Shown piece after piece: positions 1 to 4,929 of a stretch of DNA of 13,994 nt. The notes beneath the pieces are model-generated. The model ran no database searches. It was not told where the DNA came from and saw nothing but the letters and a program-made list of their open reading frames with translations. Source of the stretch: Sneathiella sp. (GTDB lineage: Bacteria; Pseudomonadota; Alphaproteobacteria; Sneathiellales; Sneathiellaceae); the NCBI GenBank assembly GCA_002732675.1, contig NVRR01000053.1, positions 1-13,994 of the forward strand, in the 5' to 3' direction. The position numbers and the translations under genes were made by a program. The stretch's first letter is position 1, and each line of letters begins with the position of its first letter.

Positions 1-527
1 GCCGCAGAGCCGCGACGCAATGACCCTTGGCTAATCGCAAGGGTGAGGCTGTCCATAACCCGGATAAACGGCACCACGCCAGACGTCTTGCCGACTGCCC
101 CGACGCCTTCGCCGATGGACCGCAAGTTCCCCCAATAGCTGCCAATGCCGCCGCCCTTCGAGGCGAGCCAGACATTCTCCGTCCACAGATCAACAATCCC
201 TTTCAGGCTGTCATTAGATTCGTTCAGGAAACAGGAAATCGGCAGACCACGGCTAGAGCCGCCATTACTAAGAATAGGAGTCGAGGGCATGAACCAGAGC
301 TTGCTGATATACTCATAGATCCGCTGCGCATGGGCATCGCCTTCGCCGTAAGCGCTGGCGACACGGCCGAACAGATCCTGGAAGCTTTCTTCTGGAAGCA
401 GATACCGATCCGTCAATACAGCCTTGCCAAACTCCGTCAGATATTTGTCGCGACTATGATCAATATGAACACGCGCCCCGCCTTTTACCTGAACAATGTC
501 TGTTAGCATGTCGACCGTATCGAGCAT
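1..527 (-). CDS. nrdA: Class I ribonucleoside-diphosphate reductase large (alpha) subunit, 5' part only
   Basis: The gene runs off the left edge; 175 codons are visible. The product would reduce ribonucleotides to deoxyribonucleotides in the cytoplasm together with a beta subunit not present here. Seen on the reverse strand: FMPSTPILSNGG (residues 79-90), LPISCFLNE around Cys99, LASKGGGIGSYWGNLR, SGVVPFIRVMDSLTLAISQG, then RRGSA at the edge. From family knowledge, Cys99 matches the first redox-active cysteine of NrdA (Cys225 in E. coli). The start is ATG 527, just after a GGGGTGGGG purine run. GTG 536 and ATG 509 are alternatives, and an in-frame TGA about a dozen codons upstream rules out a much longer protein. 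The usual N-terminal ATP-cone (about 90 residues) is therefore missing, as in NrdE-type subunits. The symbol nrdA is used loosely; the NrdA/NrdE subclass is not resolved. Confidence 0.93.
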   Translation of the reverse strand, partial: MLDTVDMLTDIVQVKGGARVHIDHSRDKYLTEFGKAVLTDRYLLPEESFQDLFGRVASAYGEGDAHAQRIYEYISKLWFMPSTPILSNGGSSRGLPISCFLNESNDSLKGIVDLWTENVWLASKGGGIGSYWGNLRSIGEGVGAVGKTSGVVPFIRVMDSLTLAISQGSLRRGSA

Positions 528-539
528 TCGCCCCACCCC

Positions 540-624
540 TATTCCGTAATTTAAAACCTGTCACCAGTTAGTCATCTTCGCTGCCTGATTCAACGTGCCA
601 TAATCTCGTAATAATTACGGAATA
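540..624 (-). repeat. 12-bp perfect inverted repeat in the nrdA leader
   Basis: TATTCCGTAATT at 540-551 is exactly complementary to AATTACGGAATA at 613-624, with 61 bp between. The outer arm overlaps a second palindrome, CGTAAT-A-ATTACG (607-619). In the nrdA mRNA the inner arm (551-540) ends directly before the GGGGTGGGG ribosome-binding run at 539-531. A 12-bp RNA helix would therefore abut the translation start, while the outer arm could instead fold on itself. It could equally be a pair of DNA operator sites. The repeat is seen; the function is inferred. Confidence 0.6.
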
Positions 625-704
625 TAGTGGTCAAATACTCAGAAAAAACAGCGTTTTCCGGCATTCCCCTACTGAATTCGGCGCCTCTTTCAAGGTGGAA
701 ATAT

Positions 705-720
705 CCACTACATATTGTAT
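705..720 (-). promoter_or_regulatory. NrdR-like box
   Basis: On the minus strand ATACAATATGTAGTGG agrees at 13 of 16 positions with the NrdR box consensus as I recall it (ACACWATATATWGTGT). It overlaps the proposed nrdA -10 hexamer, where a repressor would be expected to act. NrdR boxes normally occur in pairs about three helical turns apart; I find no good second copy at that spacing. A weaker match (10 of 16) lies at 615-630. Confidence 0.45.
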
Positions 721-740
721 AATTGAAAGTTTCGCGTCAA
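714..740 (-). promoter_or_regulatory. Candidate nrdA promoter
   Basis: On the minus strand TTGACG (740-735) is followed after 15 bp by TACAAT (719-714). Each hexamer matches the sigma-70 consensus at five of six bases, but the spacer is short. Transcription would start near 707, giving a leader of about 180 nt before nrdA. Confidence 0.4.
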
Positions 741-750
741 CACCTAGTAT
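723..750 (+). promoter_or_regulatory. Candidate promoter of the 757-1003 RNA / kinase leader
   Basis: TTGAAA (723-728) and TAGTAT (745-750) are 16 bp apart on the plus strand, giving a predicted start near 757. It overlaps the divergent nrdA promoter, so the two may interfere or share regulation. The -10 matches at only four of six positions. Confidence 0.3.
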
Positions 751-756
751 GGAACT

Positions 757-1003
757 ATCGTAAAAAAATATTTTGACGAATCAGCAATGGTGCATTTTCC
801 GCCAATGCGCGCGAACATCTCCAAAAGAACGACTGAAAAACGGTACTGCCTCTACCGGAACCAGCAAAGTCACTTGCCCCGCACGAGAAATTATACTATC
901 GGGTTCTATATGGTTTTCAAGAAAGATCAACGAGTATGTGGCACTTCGGCGTGCCTCATTCGAATTACCAACCCGGCTTAAATTTCGTAAGCCGGGTTTT
1001 CGT
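757..1003 (+). ncRNA. Candidate structured small RNA or 5' leader (unidentified)
   Basis: This stretch has no convincing gene, yet it begins after a plausible promoter and ends at a strong intrinsic terminator. It contains two clean hairpins before the terminator: CGGTA/TACCG (841-845 with 853-857) and GGCAC/GTGCC (940-944 with 951-955). CGGGTT at 900-905 is complementary to AACCCG at 970-975, the 5' arm of the terminator, so an antiterminator fold is possible. The next gene, a P-loop kinase, starts 52 bp after the terminator. It could be an independent sRNA of about 245 nt or an attenuator leader for the kinase. I do not recognise a known RNA family. A 64-codon ORF inside (787-981) has no ribosome binding site and its stop lies in the terminator stem. 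Confidence 0.35.
970..1003 (+). terminator. Rho-independent terminator
   Basis: An 11-bp perfect stem AACCCGGCTTA (970-980) / TAAGCCGGGTT (988-998) with a 7-nt loop is followed by a short T run. It lies upstream of the kinase gene and ends a transcript coming from about 757. Confidence 0.75.
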
Positions 1004-1054
1004 CGTTCACATGGCTAATCCATCATCCCACCATATCTCTTGAAGGCATCTATC

Positions 1055-1549
1055 ATGTCTGTAAATCCCCCTACTCTCTATCTTGTTTGCGGTAAAATCG
1101 CCGCGGGTAAATCGACCCTATGTCGGCAGCTGGCCAATGCGCCTAAAACTATCCTCCTCAGCGAAGATAAATGGCTGGCAACGCTGTATCCGGATGCCAT
1201 AACGTCCCTCGCGGATTATGTGGAACACGCATCGCGCCTGAAGGCTGTGATCGGCGAGCATATCGTGTCGTTGTTGCAAGCAGGTGTCTCGGTTGCACTC
1301 GATTATCCCGCGAATACTGTCCAACAACGCGTTTGGATGAAGGGTTTAGGCGATATTGCTGATGTCGGGCACGAGCTCCATTATCTGGAAGTCCCGGGCG
1401 CCCTATGTAAGGCTCGCCTAAAGAAGCGAAACGATACCGGATCCCATGAATTTACGGCAAGCGAGGCTGAGTTTGACCTCATCAGCAGTTATTTCGTGCC
1501 GCCTTCGGCGGATGAAGGGCTAAAGATTATTCATCATTTACAAGGCTGA
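1055..1549 (+). CDS. Small P-loop kinase-like ATPase (AAA_33 / zeta-toxin-like fold)
   Basis: A 164-residue soluble protein. A Walker A loop GKIAAGKST lies at residues 13-21 after the strand TLYLVC. A SEDKW segment (36-40) follows, where such kinases carry their acidic residue, and an LDYPANT strand lies at 82-88. Near 121-125, RLKKR has the arginines of a lid region. This is the layout of small nucleotide- or metabolite-phosphorylating kinases; the substrate cannot be told from sequence. ATG 1055 is chosen because GAAGG (1042-1046) sits 8 bases ahead; the upstream TTG at 1040 has no such site. The gene stands alone, with no antitoxin-like partner, preceded by a terminator and followed by another, so it is probably monocistronic. 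Fold assignment is fairly sure; function is unknown. Confidence 0.85.
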   Translation: MSVNPPTLYLVCGKIAAGKSTLCRQLANAPKTILLSEDKWLATLYPDAITSLADYVEHASRLKAVIGEHIVSLLQAGVSVALDYPANTVQQRVWMKGLGDIADVGHELHYLEVPGALCKARLKKRNDTGSHEFTASEAEFDLISSYFVPPSADEGLKIIHHLQG

Positions 1550-1565
1550 GACGCGCCCGTTTCAC

Positions 1566-1596
1566 AAAAAAAAGCGCCGAAACAAATTTCAGCGCT
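1566..1596 (-). terminator. Terminator between convergent kinase and ydcH genes
   Basis: The stem AGCGC/GCGCT (1573-1577 with 1592-1596) continues as GAAA/TTTC (1579-1582 with 1587-1590) after one C-A mismatch, with a CAAA loop. On the minus strand it runs straight into eight T residues (1573-1566), an excellent terminator for the ydcH gene. On the plus strand the following ATCATTATTTT may serve the kinase less well. Confidence 0.75.
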
Positions 1597-1648
1597 ATCA
1601 TTATTTTATCTCATTTTTCACTTCAACGAGAGCTTCCGCACACTCTCT

Positions 1649-1831
1649 TTAATGCGTTAATTCAACTGCCATCGACAATGTCGATATTCTTTCCTTAAGC
1701 CTTAGTTTCTCTCGTTTGAGTTTACTAATTTGCACATGATCTGCAGACGGACTGGCCATTTCAGTTTGAATTTGCGCTTCAATCTGGTGGTGCTTTTCAG
1801 TCAGCTGTGTAACATGGTCTGCTGTGCTCAT
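1649..1831 (-). CDS. YdcH/DUF465 family small helical protein (copy 1)
   Basis: 60 residues, highly charged and almost entirely helical, with a heptad-like pattern and the family core KLKREKLRLKERISTL at about residues 38-53. DUF465 proteins are short two-helix coiled-coil hairpins found throughout proteobacteria; their molecular role is not established. The start ATG 1831 is supported by AAAGGAG seven to eight bases upstream. It is read on its own, divergently from ubiX, and ends at the strong terminator at 1573-1596. A second member lies at 3289-3498; DUF465 genes near purEK are, to my knowledge, a common alphaproteobacterial arrangement. Family is confident, function unknown. Confidence 0.88.
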   Translation of the reverse strand: MSTADHVTQLTEKHHQIEAQIQTEMASPSADHVQISKLKREKLRLKERISTLSMAVELTH

Positions 1832-1861
1832 AGCGTATCTCCTTTGACAAAAAGACAGAAT

Positions 1862-1927
1862 GTTGGAACCCCAACGGTGGACAACCCTATATTACATATT
1901 TATGAACGGAAAAGATATTGTTCAATA
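1862..1927. promoter_or_regulatory. Two operator-like inverted repeats upstream of ubiX
   Basis: GTTGG-AACC-CCAAC (1862-1875) and TATTG-TT-CAATA (1916-1927) lie between the divergent ydcH and ubiX genes, the second ending 37 bp before the ubiX start. Both are perfect over their arms and fit binding sites of dimeric regulators. No regulator is identified. Confidence 0.3.
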
Positions 1928-1964
1928 CCGCGTACCATAAAAAATTTTGGTGGATATATGATTA

Positions 1965-2543
1965 ATGCCAGGAAATAAAAGGATCATTATCGGAATAAGC
2001 GGCGCCTCTGGCGCGCAGTACGGTATTCGATTGCTCGACGCCTGCACATCACTGCCAGTCGAAACCCATTTGGTGATCAGCAAAGCTGGTGAAATCACAA
2101 TTGTCCAGGAGACAGATTACGCCGTTTCTGATGTTCGGGCTCTCGCTGACCATAACCATAAATCCATGGATATCGGCGCAACCATTGCTTCCGGATCGTT
2201 TCAGACGGCGGGAATGGTCATTGCACCCTGCTCAATCCGGTCGATGTCCGAAATCGCGACCGGCGTGACCAGCAGCCTCCTGACAAGGGCCGCAGATGTC
2301 ACTTTAAAGGAAAGACGCAAACTTATAATAACCCTTAGGGAAACCCCATTACATACAGGACATTTGCGATCCATGATGCAGCTGTCAGAGATGGGGGCGA
2401 TCATTGCGCCGCCCGTACCGGCTTTCTATACCAAGCCGAAGACCATTGACGATATTGTTGACCAGTATGTGGGTCATGTCCTGAACTTGCTGGGGATCGA
2501 CAACGATCTCGGTCGTGAATGGAAAGGCCTTCGCAACAGTTAA
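1965..2543 (+). CDS. ubiX: Flavin prenyltransferase UbiX
   Basis: 192 residues, the normal length. UbiX joins a dimethylallyl group to reduced FMN, making the prenylated flavin cofactor that the decarboxylase UbiD needs in ubiquinone synthesis. Motifs seen: RIIIGISGASGA near the N-terminus (6-17, FMN phosphate binding), SGSF (76-79), APCS (87-90), LLTRAADVTLKE (105-116), LRETPL (124-129), and the C-terminal PAFYTKPKTIDDIVDQYVG. The start ATG 1965 follows GGTGGA by 10 bases. It is a lone gene on its strand, convergent with the TIGR02444 gene (12 bp between stops). No ubiD gene is in the window, so its partner must be elsewhere. Confidence 0.93.
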   Translation: MPGNKRIIIGISGASGAQYGIRLLDACTSLPVETHLVISKAGEITIVQETDYAVSDVRALADHNHKSMDIGATIASGSFQTAGMVIAPCSIRSMSEIATGVTSSLLTRAADVTLKERRKLIITLRETPLHTGHLRSMMQLSEMGAIIAPPVPAFYTKPKTIDDIVDQYVGHVLNLLGIDNDLGREWKGLRNS

Positions 2544-2555
2544 GAAACTGGGGTC

Positions 2556-3134
2556 CTAGGCCACTGATAGCGGCTGAAACAGCTCTATCATGCGCGCCTC
2601 GGCATCTGGAAAGGCTTCTTGCCAGATAACCAGGGCATCCCGACGATCAGTATCGTCGAGTTCCTCGATGAAATGCCCCATATAAAATTGAAGATTGAGG
2701 GCCGCTTCCCGCCCGCGCTCCTGTATCTGGAACGATCCGGTGGCCGGGCGATCGACAATTTCATTTAAGACCTGAATTTCCATATGTTCAGCGTAGAGTT
2801 CGCTTTCGGCCGTAACACGCGCGAGCTCTGCACCAAGACGGCTATCTACCGGGCCAATGGGACCCTTCAAATATCGGCGGACATGGCGGAGAGGTTCGAC
2901 AACCTCTGACTGCCAGGCCAAGCCTGCCTCAATCCCCTTCCTCATTTCCTCCGGCGTTAGCTGGCCCCGCCCGCTAGCAGCCGTCCAAACACAGAACAGG
3001 ATCATATTAACATCGAGGCCGCGCCGGTCCTGGAGTCGGAGACATGCTTCGGCAACGGCATCATGGCTATAGATTTTGGCTGCATAATCCCAGAGTTGGC
3101 TGGGAGGAAATGCAGCGGAAGAAAAAGCAGTCAA
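2556..3134 (-). CDS. TIGR02444 family (DUF2390) protein
   Basis: 192 residues, mostly helical, with no signal peptide or membrane segment. The family pattern is visible: LWDYAAKIYSHDAVAEACL near residues 14-32, then LQDRRGLDVNMILFCVW, then VVEPLRHVRRYLKGP around 77-91. The family has no assigned biochemical role. The start is a TTG (3134-3132), chosen because GGAGT (3147-3143) precedes it by eight bases and no in-frame ATG precedes the conserved N-terminus. It is divergent from ydcH copy 2 across a 154-bp region with repeated TAGCA half-sites, and convergent with ubiX. Family assignment is good; function is unknown. Confidence 0.85.
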   Translation of the reverse strand: MTAFSSAAFPPSQLWDYAAKIYSHDAVAEACLRLQDRRGLDVNMILFCVWTAASGRGQLTPEEMRKGIEAGLAWQSEVVEPLRHVRRYLKGPIGPVDSRLGAELARVTAESELYAEHMEIQVLNEIVDRPATGSFQIQERGREAALNLQFYMGHFIEELDDTDRRDALVIWQEAFPDAEARMIELFQPLSVA

Positions 3135-3194
3135 AAAAGCTCACTCCAAAATATGTCTTTGTCGCTAAGTAGCCTAGGATAAACAAATAAAAGG

Positions 3195-3241
3195 TGCTAA
3201 AATTCAAATAGCACAACATGCTATGTCGACAAAGATTAGCA
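3195..3241. promoter_or_regulatory. Array of four TAGCA/TGCTA half-sites
   Basis: TGCTA (3195), TAGCA (3209), TGCTA (3219) and TAGCA (3237) alternate in orientation within 47 bp of the divergent intergenic region. The middle pair forms the perfect 17-bp inverted repeat ATAGCA-CAACA-TGCTAT (3208-3224). This is what a binding region for a dimeric regulator looks like; which regulator is unknown. Confidence 0.4.
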
Positions 3242-3288
3242 TATCCTTACTTTCTTGGAAAAATATCGTTCTCGGGGCGCTCTGAACT

Positions 3289-3498
3289 ATGGCAGAAATT
3301 GTTGAGCAGGAGATGCTTAAAGCACGGCTGGAAAATTTAAAATCAGAGCATAGCGACCTTGATCTGGCGATTGATGCCCTTGTTCATTCCGGCAATTACA
3401 ATACGCTACAACTACAACGCCTGAAAAAGAGAAAGCTTATTCTGAAGGACCAGATTTACGTGACGGCGAATGCACTTTTACCCGATATTATTGCCTGA
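3289..3498 (+). CDS. YdcH/DUF465 family small helical protein (copy 2)
   Basis: 69 residues, helical and charged, with the family core LQLQRLKKRKLILKDQI at about residues 40-56 and a C-terminal LLPDIIA tail. It is related to but clearly distinct from the copy at 1649-1831: the termini differ and only the KLKK/KRKL-type helix is shared. Role unknown. ATG 3289 has only a weak purine stretch (GGGG, rather distant) upstream. The 3' end overlaps the 3' end of the GGDEF gene by 21 bp on the other strand. The upstream region carries the TAGCA half-site array and is shared with the divergent TIGR02444 gene. Confidence 0.85.
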   Translation: MAEIVEQEMLKARLENLKSEHSDLDLAIDALVHSGNYNTLQLQRLKKRKLILKDQIYVTANALLPDIIA

Positions 3499-4218
3499 CG
3501 GCGTCGACCGTTTATTTACATACATGGCAGTATCGGCAGCGTTTAACGCCTGCTCCGCATTGCCGCCCGCCTGAATGGAAACAATCCCTGAAGACAGCCC
3601 GATTTCCAGAATTTCACCATTCCAGACGATGGGTTTTTCCTTGAATAGCTGCGGCAACCTGTTGATCAGCATCCGCGCCGCCTCCGGATTGGTGCGTGAC
3701 AGGATAAGGCCGAATTCATCACCGCCCAACCGACCGATAATATCCGTATCGCGCACGCTTTCAACCAGTCTAAGGGCGACCTGCGTCAATACGTGGTCAC
3801 CGGCGTCATGCCCATTGATATCATTGACGGCTTTAAAGTGATTGAGGTCGATATAAACCAGGCTCGCTTCCGTTTTATATCGCTCCACTGACGCCTGCAC
3901 CCGCGTCAATTCACGAACGAACGCCCGCCGGTTATAAACGGGAAGCAAGGGGTCCTGATCCGCCAACTGCTCGGTATCATTCAATCGCTGCGTTATTTGA
4001 CCTAACGATTGGCGCAGGCTATCAACTTCCGCCATCAGCGACATGATGGCATCGCGCACACGAGGTGTCAGTTCTTCTTCCGGGATGCCCATGATAGACG
4101 CCGTATCGGCAATTTCACGGACGGGCGCCATTACCGACACCTGGCCGTTTGCACCAGGTTTGGTCGCCCGGCTAAGCCGTCCCGCCGCCCTCGGGCCAGT
4201 CGTTGAGCCAATTTTCAA
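3478..4218 (-). CDS. Soluble diguanylate cyclase (GGDEF domain protein)
   Basis: About 246 residues with no membrane segment or signal peptide, so cytoplasmic. The first 60 residues are basic and low in structure. Residues of about 63-88 form a helix that may be a coiled coil leading into the catalytic domain, which starts at DPLLPVYNRRAF. The active-site motif RLGGDEFG is intact (GGDEF about 165-169). A product-inhibition I-site RDTD lies five residues before it, so it should make cyclic di-GMP from GTP with feedback control. There is no sensor domain of known type. Start choice: AAGGGGA (4231-4225) lies six bases before TTG 4218 but touches GTG 4224, so TTG is preferred. It is divergent from purE and overlaps ydcH copy 2 tail to tail. 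Confidence 0.88.
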   Translation of the reverse strand: MKIGSTTGPRAAGRLSRATKPGANGQVSVMAPVREIADTASIMGIPEEELTPRVRDAIMSLMAEVDSLRQSLGQITQRLNDTEQLADQDPLLPVYNRRAFVRELTRVQASVERYKTEASLVYIDLNHFKAVNDINGHDAGDHVLTQVALRLVESVRDTDIIGRLGGDEFGLILSRTNPEAARMLINRLPQLFKEKPIVWNGEILEIGLSSGIVSIQAGGNAEQALNAADTAMYVNKRSTPSGNNIG

Positions 4219-4254
4219 ATGCACTCCCCTTGCAACTTATTATTTGTCCAACAA

Positions 4255-4283
4255 ACGATAGGTCATTCTCAACCAAAATTCAA
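4255..4283 (-). promoter_or_regulatory. Candidate promoter of the GGDEF gene
   Basis: On the minus strand TTGAAT (4283-4278), a 17-bp spacer and TATCGT (4260-4255). Both hexamers are only fair, but the spacing is ideal and the position, about 40 bp before the start, fits. Confidence 0.3.
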
Positions 4284-4342
4284 AATATTCAAGCCAGTCC
4301 ATTGGAATAACAACTCCAGATCGTTCATACGGCAGGCTTCTC

Positions 4343-4370
4343 TTGCGTCTTTGGAAAGCTTGCCTATAAT
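4343..4370 (+). promoter_or_regulatory. Candidate purEK promoter
   Basis: TTGCGT (4343-4348) and a perfect TATAAT (4365-4370) lie 16 bp apart, placing the start near 4377 and giving a leader of about 40 nt before purE. No purine riboswitch or PurR-like operator is evident in that leader. Confidence 0.55.
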
Positions 4371-4416
4371 CCGCGTCTTCTAAAATACAGTCTGATTAAA
4401 ATTTGAGGCGCAGACA

Positions 4417-4908
4417 ATGAACAATACAGATGTGCAGATTAGCATTATTATGGGGAGCCAGTCCGACTGGGAAATCATGAAAAATGCGGCCGATACACTG
4501 GAAAGCCTGGAGATACCATTTGAGACAAAGATTGTCTCCGCCCATAGAACCCCTGATCGTATGTTTGACTATGCGAAACAGGCGAAAGACCGCGGCCTCA
4601 AGGTGATTATCGCGGCAGCCGGTGGCGCTGCGCATCTTCCGGGTATGGTCGCCGCCCTGACCCCTTTGCCCGTGCTCGGCGTACCTATTGAAAGCCACTC
4701 CTTAAAGGGGATGGACAGCCTGCTCTCCATCGTCCAGATGCCGGGCGGCATACCTGTTGGAACTCTGGCGATCGGTCGCGCCGGCGCCATCAATGCCGCG
4801 CTATTGGCCGTACAAATCCTGGCGCTCGAAAATAAAAAATACGCCCGTGCCATTGAAATCTGGCGTGAACAGCAGACGGATTCAGTCTCCGGCGAGCCCA
4901 AATCCTAA
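4417..4908 (+). CDS. purE: N5-carboxyaminoimidazole ribonucleotide mutase PurE
   Basis: 163 residues, full length. It converts N5-CAIR to CAIR in de novo purine synthesis, acting on the product of PurK. The class I motifs are complete: MGSQSDW (12-18), SAHRTP (41-46), GGAAHLPGM (69-77), LPVLGVP (84-90) and [13 protein letters not shown] (108-120). ATG 4417 follows GAGG (4405-4408) by eight bases. purK begins 21 bp after the stop, so the two form an operon driven by the TATAAT promoter at 4343-4370. The presence of PurK supports the two-step bacterial (class I) route rather than direct AIR carboxylation. Confidence 0.97.
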   Translation: MNNTDVQISIIMGSQSDWEIMKNAADTLESLEIPFETKIVSAHRTPDRMFDYAKQAKDRGLKVIIAAAGGAAHLPGMVAALTPLPVLGVPIESHSLKGMDSLLSIVQMPGGIPVGTLAIGRAGAINAALLAVQILALENKKYARAIEIWREQQTDSVSGEPKS

Positions 4909-4929
4909 AAATTAAAGGGAAGAACAGTC

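Noticed and set aside
27..506. Plus-strand open frame of 159 codons
   Set aside because: It is the opposite strand of the clearly recognised ribonucleotide reductase gene.
615..630. Second NrdR box
   Set aside because: Only about 10 of 16 positions fit, and the 90-bp distance from the better box is not the usual spacing.
528..707. Cobalamin riboswitch in the nrdA leader
   Set aside because: I looked for the B12 box and the core helices on the minus strand and found none.
773..1018. Plus-strand small ORFs before the kinase (773-1018 and 787-981)
   Set aside because: There is no ribosome binding site, one reads through a strong terminator and the other stops inside its stem, and no familiar protein pattern is seen.
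1055..1549. Zeta-type toxin of a toxin-antitoxin pair
   Set aside because: No small antitoxin ORF is adjacent, and terminators isolate the gene.
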